Of a stretch of DNA of 64,000 nucleotides, positions 8,505 to 16,452 are shown piece by piece. The stretch spans positions 1-64,000 of the forward strand of contig NZ_JAKSYI010000052.1 in assembly GCF_022829285.1 (NCBI RefSeq), read 5' to 3'. The DNA is from Methylobacterium sp. J-078. GTDB lineage: Bacteria > Pseudomonadota > Alphaproteobacteria > Rhizobiales > Beijerinckiaceae. Position 1 is the first letter of the stretch, and every line of letters begins with the position of its first letter. Below the pieces are notes generated by a model. The model saw nothing but the letters and a program-made list of their open reading frames with translations. It was not told the origin of the DNA and ran no database searches. Made by a program: the position numbers and the translations under genes.

Positions 8505-8912
8505 TCAGTACCCGTAACCGTAGGCCGGGTAGCCGTAGCCATAGGCCGGTGCATAGCCGTAGGCGGGGGCGTAGCCATAGCCGCCGTAGTACCCAACCGG
8601 ACGCCCATACCCGTAACCACCGTAGCCGCCGTAGCTGTTCGCCACGATGGCACCCGCCGCGAGGCCGGCGATGCCGAGGCCGATGGCAGCGCCTGGGCCG
8701 ATGCCGCGACGATAGCCGTAGCCGCGACCATAGCCGCCGCCGTATCCACGATACCCACCGTATCCGCCGCGGAAGCCGACACCGCGGTAACCGCCGCCGT
8801 AGCCGTAGCCGCCGTGGCCGTAACCGCCGCCCCAGCCGCGAGCCTCGGCGGGTGCCGATGCCAGCAGGCCGAGGCCAAGCAGCGCCGTTGATGCAAGTGC
8901 GAGCTTGCGCAT
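8505..8912 (-). CDS. Gly/Tyr-rich exported protein
   Basis: A 135-residue protein. The start at 8912 has an AGGAG ribosome site and begins a signal peptide ('RKLALASTALLGLGLLASAPAEA'); the longer frame back to 9032 is not needed. The mature chain is built of GGYG/YGYR and 'YAPAYGYG' repeats around one Ala/Gly-rich hydrophobic segment ('GAAIGLGIAGLAAGAIVA'). A similar central segment occurs in the BA14K protein at 13990. These proteins are common in Methylobacteriaceae; envelope or stress functions are presumed but unproven. A candidate EcfG-type promoter lies directly upstream. Confidence 0.75.
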   Translation of the reverse strand: MRKLALASTALLGLGLLASAPAEARGWGGGYGHGGYGYGGGYRGVGFRGGYGGYRGYGGGYGRGYGYRRGIGPGAAIGLGIAGLAAGAIVANSYGGYGGYGYGRPVGYYGGYGYAPAYGYAPAYGYGYPAYGYGY

Positions 8913-8946
8913 TCGATAGCTCCTATCTTTCGAGATGTGGGCCAGA

Positions 8947-8972
8947 AACAACCTCGCCAGCTCAACCGTTCC
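8947..8972 (-). promoter_or_regulatory. Candidate EcfG-type (general stress) promoter
   Basis: On the minus strand GGAAC (8972-8968) is followed after 18 bases by GTT (8949-8947), i.e. GGAAC-N17-TGTT. That is close to the alphaproteobacterial EcfG consensus GGAAC-N16/17-CGTT. The position, 35-60 bases before the start codon of the Gly/Tyr-rich protein, is right. The first base of the -10 element deviates. Confidence 0.4.
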
Positions 8973-9003
8973 GGCGTTAGGTGTGGTACAACACGTCACA
9001 GGG

Positions 9004-9231
9004 TCAGTAGCCGTTGCCCCCATGGTATGCATCGTAGCCTATAGCCGGCGCGAACCCGTTCGAGGCTGTGGTCGGCCCTCCCCAGGTGTAGCTCTGTCCG
9101 GTTGGATAGATGCTTGCATGATCCTCACGACGAGCGGCGTGAATGCGGATACGGCCGTTTTTCTCTGTTCCGGAAAGACTCGAATTCTTCTGCACTGAAA
9201 ACATGGTCTGGATAGACGGCATGATACGCAT
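9004..9231 (-). CDS. Small hypothetical protein, 75 aa
   Basis: The ATG at 9231 is preceded by an ideal GGAGG ribosome site with 5-base spacing, better than the ATG at 9267 used by the longest frame. The product is basic and polar with a Gly/Tyr tail ('AIGYDAYHGGNGY') reminiscent of its downstream neighbour at 8505. No signal peptide or known domain is present. It may be a genuine short gene or the worn remnant of a Gly/Tyr-rich paralogue. Confidence 0.4.
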   Translation of the reverse strand: MRIMPSIQTMFSVQKNSSLSGTEKNGRIRIHAARREDHASIYPTGQSYTWGGPTTASNGFAPAIGYDAYHGGNGY

Positions 9232-9400
9232 GGACGCCTCCGGCTTAGGCTGAGGGACCAGAAACATCCTTGCGATGATACCGTTCCTGCCCCATCCCGT
9301 CAGTGCAGGGATCGAAGACCATCAGGTTCGAACAGGACCTATCTCGGCATGCTACCGAACGAGGCCAATCGTGATGGGAACCTCCAGGCCATCGGCGTCC

Positions 9401-9505
9401 TCATGAACTCGCCAGCATGCTCGTCGATTGCAGGACGACGATGACGAGCATGGAGACGGCCGCGGCGGCGAGGACATAGGTCACGGCCTTGGTGAGTCTG
9501 GTCAC
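9401..9505 (-). CDS. Small single-helix membrane peptide (34 aa)
   Basis: A GTG start at 9505 sits 9 bases after GAGGAG and 13 bases after the stop of the LysM gene, so the two are probably co-transcribed. The 34-residue product is almost entirely one hydrophobic helix ('YVLAAAAVSMLVIVVLQS'). It may be an inner-membrane micro-protein; no family is known to me. Confidence 0.45.
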   Translation of the reverse strand: MTRLTKAVTYVLAAAAVSMLVIVVLQSTSMLASS

Positions 9506-9518
9506 GATTTGATTCTCC

Positions 9519-11270
9519 TCAGCCGCGCTTTTCGCCCAAACCGGCATCGATGGCGTCCTCGGCCGGCAGCACGAAGACCTGACCGGGATAGATCAGGTCC
9601 GGGTCGCGGATCTGGTCCTGGTTGGCGTCGTAGATCGCCGTGTACCGGTCGCCCTCGCCGTAGGTCCGCCGGCTGATCGCCCAAAGGCTGTCGCCGCGCT
9701 CGATCCGGGCGGTCCTCACCTCCGGCACGTAGACGGCGCCGGGGACGGCCTCGGGCCTGAGCGGATCGCTCACGGTATCAGAAGATGGTTTGGTCTCCGA
9801 CGTGCCGGATATGGAATCCCGAGGCGCCTTAGACGCGCCTTCGTTCTCGCTTGGTCGCCTGACTGCCGCTGGTGGGGACGCGTTCGACGCCACCTTCCTG
9901 CCGGGTGATGCCTCGGTTGGTGCCAGGACCGAACGGCCCGTCCCGGCGATCCGGGCATCATGAGGAACCGAGAAGGGTACCTCCACGCGGCTGTGAACCT
10001 TCCCCGAGGCGGCATCGACCTGATCGAGCCGGACCTTGTAGTCCCCCGGCTTGACGCCTCGGCCGATTGTGAAGGTGACGATGCCGTCCCGACCGACCGT
10101 GGCGGGGGCGATCAGGGTATCGTTGAGGTAGAGCCGTACGGTCGCACTGGCGGGAGCCTGGCCGCTGACGTACAGCCGGCCGCCCTCCTGCGCATCGACG
10201 CTGACGACCTTGGTGGGGGCCTCCGCCGATCCCGTCACGACCGCCCGCTCCGGTGGTGGGGCCTGAGGCGCCTCCGAGGAGCGGGACCCGATCCCTTTGG
10301 ATGCGGCTCGATCCGAGACCTTCGCGTCGGGGCCGTCGCCGACCCCGGTCCGGCCGGACCGGACCGCATCGTTCTCGCCGATGGCGTTCGAGGCGCCATT
10401 GGTCGAAGCAATTTCGCCGGAGCCTCGCCGGGACGGGGATGCGGCGTCCGCCGTCGCCCGTCGAGTGGACACCGCATCGGGAACAGAGTGGATCACCGTC
10501 CGTGACGAACCCGGTTGCGACAGCACCACGGTCGGCTTGTCGGGCGAGGTCAGGGCAACCAACGGCTTGGCATCGCGCGATGGCGCGACGGCCACCGCGA
10601 CGCTGTCCCGCGATTGGCGAACAATGCCTTTCGCATCGGTGGCCCGAAGGCCGACCTCGCTGTTGCCGGCCGGGAGGGCCGGCGGGACGATGGCGAACTG
10701 GCCGTTCCCATCGGCGACCGCCCGGGCGGTGGGTTTGCCGTCGATCAGAAGCTCCACGGTGCCGTTCGGCGTCGCTCGCCCGGCGACGACGAATTCCCCG
10801 TTCGGCTCGACGCGGACGGTATCGAACGATGGGGAACTTGGGTCAGGGGCGCCGGGGGCCATCGCCACGCCTGGTTCGCCCGGCGTTCGTTCAATCACCG
10901 GTCTATCCCGAGCGACCGGTTCCGACGTGTTTCCTCTGCTGGCGTCGACCTCTGGCCGCGATAGGGCCGCCACCGGTCGCCCGCCTTCGCCGTTCGAGGA
11001 AGGAAGCGGCGACCCGAGCCGCCAAAAGGCGCCATCACCGCCGACCAAGGTTAGGATCAGCCCGATCCCGATAAGGAGGGCAAGGAGCGCGATGGCAGCT
11101 CCGCGGCGACGCATCGGAGGTGCGGCTTGCCTGGCGGGTAGCGGGACGAGCGTCGTCGCCCCCTTTCGGGAACCGCCACGTCTACGGAACAGGGCTGCGA
11201 GCAATCCCACGACGATAAGAAGGATTGCAGGGAACACCCGGAGGAAGGCGCGGCTCAGGCGGGTCAGCAT
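9519..11270 (-). CDS. Membrane-anchored LysM domain protein with Ig-like repeats
   Basis: About 583 residues from the ATG at 11270 (GGAG upstream; an alternative ATG lies at 11288). Two N-terminal membrane helices ('VFPAILLIVVGLLAALF' and 'GAAIALLALLIGIGLILTLVGG') are followed by a long Ser/Pro/Ala-rich linker. Within it are two similar beta modules of the kind often found before LysM: 'FVVAGRATPNGTVELLIDG...GQFAI' and 'LYVSGQAPASATVRLYLND...GIVTF'. The C-terminus is a LysM domain ('RIERGDSLWAISRRTYGEGDRYTAIY...LIYPGQVFVLP') that binds peptidoglycan. It likely tethers membrane to cell wall. The organisation matches the 'LysM peptidoglycan-binding domain-containing protein' of Rhizobiales. Confidence 0.85.
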   Translation of the reverse strand: MLTRLSRAFLRVFPAILLIVVGLLAALFRRRGGSRKGATTLVPLPARQAAPPMRRRGAAIALLALLIGIGLILTLVGGDGAFWRLGSPLPSSNGEGGRPVAALSRPEVDASRGNTSEPVARDRPVIERTPGEPGVAMAPGAPDPSSPSFDTVRVEPNGEFVVAGRATPNGTVELLIDGKPTARAVADGNGQFAIVPPALPAGNSEVGLRATDAKGIVRQSRDSVAVAVAPSRDAKPLVALTSPDKPTVVLSQPGSSRTVIHSVPDAVSTRRATADAASPSRRGSGEIASTNGASNAIGENDAVRSGRTGVGDGPDAKVSDRAASKGIGSRSSEAPQAPPPERAVVTGSAEAPTKVVSVDAQEGGRLYVSGQAPASATVRLYLNDTLIAPATVGRDGIVTFTIGRGVKPGDYKVRLDQVDAASGKVHSRVEVPFSVPHDARIAGTGRSVLAPTEASPGRKVASNASPPAAVRRPSENEGASKAPRDSISGTSETKPSSDTVSDPLRPEAVPGAVYVPEVRTARIERGDSLWAISRRTYGEGDRYTAIYDANQDQIRDPDLIYPGQVFVLPAEDAIDAGLGEKRG

Positions 11271-11360
11271 AGTGTTGTCGTCTCCCATGCCGCCGTGATC
11301 ACCGTCCGGGGCTCCCGGTCATCGGGCATTTGTTCGGTCGGAGCGGATGCCCTGGAACAC

Positions 11361-11376
11361 GCCCCTGGGCAGGGGC
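11361..11376 (-). terminator. Short GC hairpin downstream of the Cys-rich gene
   Basis: GCCCCT (11361-11366) and AGGGGC (11371-11376) form a 6-bp stem with a 4-base loop, 50 bases past the stop of the gene at 11425. No T-run follows, so termination is only suggested. Confidence 0.3.
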
Positions 11377-11424
11377 ACCGCGCCCTCCGGTGGCCCGAGG
11401 CACCCTTTCTCGTTGTCGGTACGG

Positions 11425-11700
11425 TTAGTCGTCGGCCTCGCCGGACGATCCGGCACGGGACCGCTCGTAGGCGGCGATGGCTCCGGAGCATCCCGGAGAA
11501 AGATTCTGGCGATTGCGCTTGAAGCATGCCTTCACCTCCGGCCCGCCCGGCTTCATGCCAGCGCACAGGCGAAGGTAATCACCCCCGCAATTCGCCCGCA
11601 TGGCCTCCATCTCGGGACCCTCCTGCGCCGTGGATGGCCGGGAAACGACCAGGGCGCCTGCGATGGCAAGCGATGTCAGGGCGAGGATACGGATGTTCAT
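11425..11700 (-). CDS. Exported cysteine-rich-repeat protein
   Basis: A 91-residue protein with a signal peptide ('RILALTSLAIAGALVVSRPSTA') and a mature region carrying four cysteines in the spacing of the GLG1-type cysteine-rich repeat: CGGDYLRLC, then 'VKACFKRN', then 'LSPGC'. Such single-repeat proteins are widespread in Rhizobiales as small periplasmic proteins of unknown function. It is flanked by hairpins and so is probably monocistronic. The domain call is fairly safe. Confidence 0.7.
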   Translation of the reverse strand: MNIRILALTSLAIAGALVVSRPSTAQEGPEMEAMRANCGGDYLRLCAGMKPGGPEVKACFKRNRQNLSPGCSGAIAAYERSRAGSSGEADD

Positions 11701-11735
11701 CGTGCGGTCTTTTCGTGCGGTGGGGCCGAACGGGT

Positions 11736-11767
11736 GACCCTACGCGGGAGCTTGCCCGCGTAGGGTC
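11736..11767 (-). terminator. Strong 13-bp hairpin after the coiled-coil gene
   Basis: GACCCTACGCGGG (11736-11748) and CCCGCGTAGGGTC (11755-11767) are perfectly complementary around the loop AGCTTG. It begins 10 bases beyond the stop codon of the minus-strand gene at 11777. It is a probable intrinsic terminator although the T-tract is weak. Confidence 0.6.
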
Positions 11768-11776
11768 GACGGTGTC

Positions 11777-12907
11777 TCAGCGAGCCGGCTGGCTCGGCGC
11801 GACGGCAGGCGGGTTGGCGAGTTGCTGACGGACCTCGGCGAGCTTCGCCTGGGCGGTGCTCAGGTCCTGGCGCGCCGCAGCCAGCCGCTCGTCGAGGGTC
11901 CCGGCCTCGTTGCGGGTCGCCAGGGTTTCGGTCAGCGTGGCGAGCTCTCCTTGCGCGTCGGTCTGGCGCTTGCGCAGGGCATCGAGGGCGGCCGTGCCGG
12001 CATCGCGGTCGGCTGAGAGCTTCTGCAGCGCCTGCTCGGCCTGACCTCGCTCGGAGACGACGCGGTCGCGCTGCGCCTGAACCTCGGCGAGTTCCTTACG
12101 GACGTTCGCGAGGGCATCGCGAGCCTGCTGGGCATCACGGTTGGCCTGCTCGATCTCGGTGGTGAGCTTCTCCTTGTTGGCGGTCAGGGCAGCGACGGCC
12201 TGTTCCGTATCCGTGCGCTGCTTGCCGGCCTGATCGGTCGCGGTCCGGGCCTCGGCCAGCTCCTTTTGGGCGGCGGCGGCAGCCTCGCGGGCGTTCTGCT
12301 GGCGCTCCTCGGCCTTGGCGAGGTCGGCGGTCTTGGCGGTCGCCTCCTGGGTCATGGTCGCAAGGTCGGCGCGGAGCTTGGCCTCCTGCACCCGGGCGTC
12401 CTCAAGGCGGCGTCCGACCTCTGCGAGATCCTGGGTCCGGTCGACGGCGGCCTTCTCGGCGGTGGTGATGGCCTCACGCAGCGGGGTCAGCTTCCCCTCG
12501 GCCTGGGAGACCTGGGACTGTAGGTCGGTGAGCTTCTGCGACTCGGCCTCGGCCGCCTTCTTCGCCTCGGTCGCCTTGGCCTCGGCGGCCTGTTGCTCCT
12601 TGGTCAGGGCTGCAGCACGGGACTTCGCCTCCTCGGCGGCCTTGCTTGCCTGCTGGTCCTGCTGCTGGGCGGTGGCGATCTTGGCCTGGAGCGCGGTCAG
12701 CGTACCGGCGGTGGATATCTGCCGGTCCAGGTCGGTCCGGAGTGCCGTCTGCTGGGTCTGCAGGTCCTCGATGCGGTGGTCACGAGCGCTGCGCTGACGC
12801 GCGCCGGCGATGGAGGCGACGATGAGCCAGACCAGCAGGACCGCGGCCACCACCGCGAGGCTGAAGGGTAAGGGGCGCCGGAGTTCGGAACGGTAATCGA
12901 TGGCCAT
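11777..12907 (-). CDS. Membrane-anchored long coiled-coil protein
   Basis: A 376-residue protein with one N-terminal membrane helix ('PFSLAVVAAVLLVWLIVASIAGA', residues ~14-36). Some 300 residues of uninterrupted heptad-like, Ala/Glu/Gln/Lys-rich coiled coil follow ('AAEAKATEAKKAAEAESQKL', 'QAVAALTANKEKLTTEIEQA'), ending in a short Pro/Ala tail. No enzymatic motif is present. The architecture suggests a periplasmic or cytoplasmic spacer rod, perhaps an envelope scaffold. Its neighbours are also envelope proteins. Name-based matches to 'chromosome segregation' proteins would rest on coiled-coil composition only. Confidence 0.75.
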   Translation of the reverse strand: MAIDYRSELRRPLPFSLAVVAAVLLVWLIVASIAGARQRSARDHRIEDLQTQQTALRTDLDRQISTAGTLTALQAKIATAQQQDQQASKAAEEAKSRAAALTKEQQAAEAKATEAKKAAEAESQKLTDLQSQVSQAEGKLTPLREAITTAEKAAVDRTQDLAEVGRRLEDARVQEAKLRADLATMTQEATAKTADLAKAEERQQNAREAAAAAQKELAEARTATDQAGKQRTDTEQAVAALTANKEKLTTEIEQANRDAQQARDALANVRKELAEVQAQRDRVVSERGQAEQALQKLSADRDAGTAALDALRKRQTDAQGELATLTETLATRNEAGTLDERLAAARQDLSTAQAKLAEVRQQLANPPAVAPSQPAR

Positions 12908-13011
12908 GGGGATCTCGCAAGCTCGGGGAAAGGCGGTGGATCGAACCCCGGCGCGGCGTCGCCCGGCGTTGTGTGTGGCCGGCGCCCTGAAGCACCGGCC
13001 GCATCGTGGGG

Positions 13012-13512
13012 TCAGGCCGGCGAGCGGCCGTCGGTGGCGTAGCGGTCGATGGCCGAGGGCAGCTCTCGCGAGAGGCGAGACAGGAGCGCGCTACGGCTGA
13101 GGCCGGTCTGCTGGGTGAGGTGATCCAGGGTATCGGGGCCGATGGCGCGTTCGAGGTCGGCCTCGGGGATGTCGCGGTTGGTGCCCTGGTTGACCCAGGA
13201 GTTCGCAGTCTCGCCGTGGCCGCCCTTGGTGAAGTGGTCAACAAGCTCGCTTAGGCCGCTGGCGATCAGGCCGCCGACACCGGCGGTGCCGAGACCGCCG
13301 AGGAGGCTGCCGAGGTTGCCGATGCCGCCTGTGGAGCTGGTGTTGGAAGCGGTGTTCGGGATCGGCGGAACGGTGCCGTGGTTCGGGCTTAGGGAGGGGC
13401 TGGACGGTGTGTCGTGGCCCTTCAGGAGCTCGGCGAGCTTATCGCGGTTCTGGTATCCGGCCACGGCCAGCAGGCCGAGCAGCGCGGTCATCGAGGGATA
13501 GCCCTTGCTCAT
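13012..13512 (-). CDS. YidB/DUF937 family protein
   Basis: A 166-residue protein. The C-terminal part '[58 protein letters not shown]' is the YidB/DUF937 signature. Before it lies a Gly-rich hydrophobic hinge ('[20 protein letters not shown]') typical of the family, and the N-terminus has a Pro/Ser linker. The family has no established biochemistry; it appears in envelope and stress clusters, as here. The length is normal. Confidence 0.85.
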   Translation of the reverse strand: MSKGYPSMTALLGLLAVAGYQNRDKLAELLKGHDTPSSPSLSPNHGTVPPIPNTASNTSSTGGIGNLGSLLGGLGTAGVGGLIASGLSELVDHFTKGGHGETANSWVNQGTNRDIPEADLERAIGPDTLDHLTQQTGLSRSALLSRLSRELPSAIDRYATDGRSPA

Positions 13513-13589
13513 CGGTCGTCCTTGTCGGTTGTGAGGGTCGGACGGGTGTCCGCCCGCGGGGGCTCGGCCGCCGTGCCGGCGACCGTAAT

Positions 13590-13614
13590 CCTGCCTGGCA
13601 TCACGTCAGGCAGG
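13590..13614 (-). terminator. 8-bp hairpin between the YidB gene and the aquaporin relic
   Basis: CCTGCCTG (13590-13597) pairs with CAGGCAGG (13607-13614). It lies 18 bases downstream of the minus-strand stop at 13632 and upstream of the YidB gene. It may act as terminator for the former. Confidence 0.4.
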
Positions 13615-13631
13615 TGTGGGGGAGCGGGCTG

Positions 13632-13847
13632 CTAGAACTCGGTCGGCTTGATGCCGGCCTTCTCCATCCCCTGTTCGGTCTCGCCCGCCAGCGCCTGCAG
13701 ACCCTGCCGCTCGGGCATTTGGAGCACGGGGTCGAGGGCGCGCATCGAGGCGTAGAGGCCAGCGGCGGCGGCACCGCCGAGCAAAGGCGCGACGACGAAT
13801 AGCCAGAGTTGCTGGATGGCCGCCCAGCCGGCGAAATACGGGCGCAT
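13632..13847 (-). pseudogene. Aquaporin Z C-terminal fragment
   Basis: The first 35 codons ('FAGWAAIQQLWLFVVAPLLGGAAAAGLYA') match the last transmembrane helix of AqpZ-type aquaporins, which reads GGWALxQLWLFxVAPxxGAxxAGxxY. The NPA boxes and the other five helices are missing, and no ribosome site precedes the ATG. A ~35-residue non-homologous tail follows. It is either a relic or a re-used single helix; the expected full length is ~240 residues. Confidence 0.55.
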
Positions 13848-13870
13848 GGACGTTCAGCTTTCAGATTGAG

Positions 13871-13915
13871 TTCGCGGATGTCTGCGGGGTGTCAGCAACA
13901 CGAGACATCCGCGAA
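13871..13915 (-). terminator. 12-bp perfect inverted repeat
   Basis: TTCGCGGATGTC (13871-13882) and GACATCCGCGAA (13904-13915) are exactly complementary with a 21-base loop. It sits 75 bases after the stop of the BA14K gene on the minus strand, and could be its terminator or an operator for what lay downstream. Confidence 0.45.
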
Positions 13916-13989
13916 TCCGCGAGTCGTCCGGGAGCTATTCCGTCGTGGCACCGGACCAGCAGCCGTGGCGGGCCCGGTGGTCTGGATGG

Positions 13990-14448
13990 TTACGGGCAGG
14001 TGTGACGGTCGCCGTCGTTGCCGAGGTAGGTCCCGCTCGACGCGTCGTAGGACCGGAAGCGGCGGGCGCATGCTGCAACTGCCTCGGGGCCGGGACCGCC
14101 CTGCACGACCACCGGGGCAGCCTGAGCCTGAGAGTTGGCGATGGCGCCGCCGATGATGGCACCCGCCGCGAGGCCGGCGACGCCCGCACCCACCGCGGCG
14201 CCGACGCCGGGTCCGCGGCGATAGCCATAACCGCGACCGTAGCCATAGCCCCGCCCGTAGCCCCGCCCGTAGCCACGTCCACCGCGCCAGCCGTGACGGT
14301 GACCGAAGCGCCGGTACTGGACGTAGTCGGTCGGCAGGTCGCCGCGAACGAGTGCTTCGATAGGTGCTGTGGAGGTCGGTGCGGCATAAGCCGGCAATCC
14401 AACCAGGGTGGCTGTAACGGTGGCGGCGAGGGCGAGGGTCAGCTTCAT
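13990..14448 (-). CDS. BA14K family exported protein
   Basis: A 152-residue protein with a signal peptide (cleavage near 'AYAAPTS'), an Arg/Gly/Tyr-rich repeat region ('GRGYGRGYGYGRGYGY'), a Gly/Ala hydrophobic segment ('GVAGLAAGAIIGGAIA') and the C-terminal BA14K motif 'AACARRFRSYDASSGTYLGNDG...CP'. BA14K proteins are lectin-like immunoreactive proteins first described in Brucella and spread across Rhizobiales. The domain is small and its role outside Brucella is unknown. The context is other envelope proteins. Confidence 0.88.
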   Translation of the reverse strand: MKLTLALAATVTATLVGLPAYAAPTSTAPIEALVRGDLPTDYVQYRRFGHRHGWRGGRGYGRGYGRGYGYGRGYGYRRGPGVGAAVGAGVAGLAAGAIIGGAIANSQAQAAPVVVQGGPGPEAVAACARRFRSYDASSGTYLGNDGDRHTCP

Positions 14449-14488
14449 CGTGGATGGTTTTCCTGAATCGGTTTCGGGTGGGGGAAGG

Positions 14489-14596
14489 TCAGTAGCCCCG
14501 GCGGTTCGGCGGGGTGCCGGAGCGACCGGAAAAGCGGCGACTGACGTAGGCGATGACCTTCGGGAGCAAGAAGGCGGTGAGAAGCTTGCGGATCAT
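14489..14596 (-). CDS. Small basic protein (35 aa)
   Basis: An ATG at 14596 follows GGAG with 8-base spacing. The 35-residue product has an amphipathic N-terminal helix ('IRKLLTAFLLPKVIAYVSRRF') and an Arg/Pro/Gly tail ending 'RRGY'. It starts 23 bases after the stop of the CsbD-like gene at 14620, so the two are likely in one transcript. Similar tiny basic proteins occur beside CsbD genes; the function is unknown. Confidence 0.5.
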   Translation of the reverse strand: MIRKLLTAFLLPKVIAYVSRRFSGRSGTPPNRRGY

Positions 14597-14619
14597 GGTG
14601 TGATCTCCGGTTTGGTGGG

Positions 14620-15057
14620 TCAGCGCTTGGAGCGGGACAGCCAGCCCACCGCGAAAGCGACGGCGGCGAGGCCGAGCAGGGTCGAGGTGCGGTTGTCGTC
14701 GGCGTAGCGGGCGGCCTGGCGGCCATAGGTCGTGCCGCGCTTACGGGCATGACGGGCGAAGTCGCGACCGTCCGAGATCAGGTTCCCGGCACGGTCGCGC
14801 GCCTCGTCAACGAGGTGACGCCCGTCCTCGATCAGGTTGCCGGTGCGATCCCGGACCTCGTGGGCGATGTCGCGACCGTCGTCGATGAGATCCTCGGCGC
14901 GGTCACGGGCGCGTCCGTAGGCGTACTGAGCCCCACCGGCCACCTGGTTGACGGCACCGCGCACCTGGCGGGCCGGATCGCCGGTGAGGCCGCCGACGGC
15001 GGTCTGCGCGCGACCCTTGAGGTGGCGGGACGCGCCGCGGAACTGGTCACCGTTCAT
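14620..15057 (-). CDS. CsbD-like stress protein with C-terminal membrane helix
   Basis: A 145-residue protein. The N-terminus 'FRGASRHLKGRAQTAVGGLTGDPARQVRGAVNQVAGGAQYAYGRARD' follows the CsbD pattern (G-x-x-K...VG-x-L-TGD). Then come charged imperfect repeats, 'DRAEDLIDDGRDIAHEVRDRTGNLIEDGRHLVDEARDRAGNLISDGRD', and a terminal helix 'STLLGLAAVAFAVGWLSR' with a basic end. The repeat-plus-anchor layout resembles the ElaB/DUF883 family of inner-membrane, ribosome-associated stress proteins. It is one of four CsbD-like genes in 2.6 kb. Confidence 0.75.
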   Translation of the reverse strand: MNGDQFRGASRHLKGRAQTAVGGLTGDPARQVRGAVNQVAGGAQYAYGRARDRAEDLIDDGRDIAHEVRDRTGNLIEDGRHLVDEARDRAGNLISDGRDFARHARKRGTTYGRQAARYADDNRTSTLLGLAAVAFAVGWLSRSKR

Positions 15058-15124
15058 GGGATACTCCCTAGGTTCGAATGGTGGGGCGACGGGACCCGTC
15101 CGGGTTCCCCGCCGCCGTCTCGGA

Positions 15125-15328
15125 TCAGCGCTTGCCGGTGACCTTGTCGACCACCGAGGCGACGCCGTCCTTGGCCTCGCCGACGGTGCGCTGGGCCTCG
15201 CCCTTGAGTTCCTGGGCCTTGCCCTCGACGACCAGCTTGTCGTTGCCCGTGACCTTGCCGGCGGCCTGCTTGACGTTGCCGGCGGCCTCGTTGGCGAGGC
15301 CCTTGAGCTTGTCCGTAGTGCTGCTCAT
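15125..15328 (-). CDS. CsbD family stress protein
   Basis: A 67-residue protein of canonical CsbD size: 'TDKLKGLANEAAGNVKQAAGKVTGNDKLVVEGKAQELKGEAQRTVGEAKDGVASVV'. CsbD proteins are small, hydrophilic and strongly induced in general stress responses (SigB in Bacillus, EcfG in alphaproteobacteria); the molecular role is unknown. GGAGCC precedes the ATG. I did not find a convincing EcfG promoter in the short upstream spacer. Confidence 0.92.
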   Translation of the reverse strand: MSSTTDKLKGLANEAAGNVKQAAGKVTGNDKLVVEGKAQELKGEAQRTVGEAKDGVASVVDKVTGKR

Positions 15329-15369
15329 GGGATGGCTCCTTCGGTTAGAGGATGACGATCTGATGGGGG

Positions 15370-15394
15370 CCGGCCGGTCGCGGTGACCGGCCGG
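15370..15394 (-). terminator. 10-bp GC hairpin downstream of the membrane protein at 15403
   Basis: CCGGCCGGTC (15370-15379) and GACCGGCCGG (15385-15394) are perfectly complementary around GCGGT, starting 9 bases past the stop codon on the minus strand. It is a probable terminator lacking a T-run. Confidence 0.5.
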
Positions 15395-15402
15395 GGATCG
15401 GC

Positions 15403-16323
15403 TTAAACGCGACGGGCGTCGTAGGCGTCGGCAAGGGTGTGGAGCTTCGGGGCACCGAGGCGGCCGCCGAAGAAGCCGGCGAGCGCACCGAGGATCAGGG
15501 CGAGCGCGCCGTAGAACGCACCCTGGGTGGCCGCGGACTTGGCGACGACGGCGGCCTGCTCGGCCTTCACCTTGGCGGTGGCGACAGTCTCTTCGTACTG
15601 CTTCTTGTAGTCCTGGATCTGGGCCTTGGCCTGGTCGACCGGGATGCCCTGCGCCTTGGCGAGGGCGTCGGCGGCGCGGTTCTCGGCCTGAGCCTTCTGG
15701 GCCGGGTCACCGGTGAACAGGGCGCGGATCGCCGCGACGGCGGCGTCCTTGGCGGCCTGCGGGTCCTGGCCGGCGGCCTGGTTGCGGACCGACTGCTCGA
15801 TGCCGTCGAAGGGGTTCGAGATCTTCGACAGCGACGGGGCCGCGGCCTGGGCCGCGGTCTGCACGGTGCCGCCGACGAGCGAGCCGGCGCCGCCCAGCGT
15901 GCTGGTCACGCCGGAGAAGGCCCCGCCGATGAGGCCACCGGCCGCCGAGGTCAGCAGGTAGAGCACCACCAGGGTGGTCACCGCCCAGGAAACGAGGCCG
16001 TGCAGGCCGGCCGCGCCGTTGATCGGCTTGCCCGAGAGACGACCGGCGATGAAGCCACCCGCCAAGGCCGCGACGATGCCGGAGCCGACAAACCAGATAC
16101 CGGCGCTCAGGGAGAGGGTCGAGGCGGCCGGGTTGTCGGCGGCCACGGGACCGACGCTGGACAGGCCGACACCGACGCCGACCATGTTCAGGATGACCTG
16201 GGTCACCAGGGCGGTGACGGCGCCGGCGAAGATGGCGCCCCAAGAAACCTGGTTCAGCAGGACGGTGCGGGTGTCGGCCGAGGCCGCGGCGGAAGAAGTC
16301 GCGAGAAGAGGGGAAGAGGACAC
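15403..16323 (-). CDS. Polytopic membrane protein, unknown (annotated PhnA-like in relatives)
   Basis: A 306-residue protein. An N-terminal polar stretch precedes 'VSWGAIFAGAVTALVTQVILNMVGVGVGLSSVG', two further helices ('SAGIWFVGSGIVAALAGGFIAGRLSG' and 'LHGLVSWAVTTLVVLYLLTSAAGGLIGGAF') and a ~110-residue soluble helical region ('ENRADALAKAQGIPVDQAKAQIQDYKKQYEETVATAKVKAEQAA'). A last C-terminal helix pair is followed by 'LGAPKLHTLADAYDARRV'. Close relatives are annotated PhnA-like without evidence for phosphonate metabolism. Its place among CsbD-like genes suggests a membrane stress role. Confidence 0.65.
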   Translation of the reverse strand: MSSSPLLATSSAAASADTRTVLLNQVSWGAIFAGAVTALVTQVILNMVGVGVGLSSVGPVAADNPAASTLSLSAGIWFVGSGIVAALAGGFIAGRLSGKPINGAAGLHGLVSWAVTTLVVLYLLTSAAGGLIGGAFSGVTSTLGGAGSLVGGTVQTAAQAAAPSLSKISNPFDGIEQSVRNQAAGQDPQAAKDAAVAAIRALFTGDPAQKAQAENRAADALAKAQGIPVDQAKAQIQDYKKQYEETVATAKVKAEQAAVVAKSAATQGAFYGALALILGALAGFFGGRLGAPKLHTLADAYDARRV

Positions 16324-16452
16324 GTTGTAGCTACTCCGGGTGGTCGGTCGTCCGAGTCGTTCGGTCGTTCGAGAGGTTGGTCGGTGGGGTGGAACGTCAG
16401 GGTCCGGCCGCGCAGTCCCGGCGCGGTCGGACCAAGATCATGGGCCTGCGGA

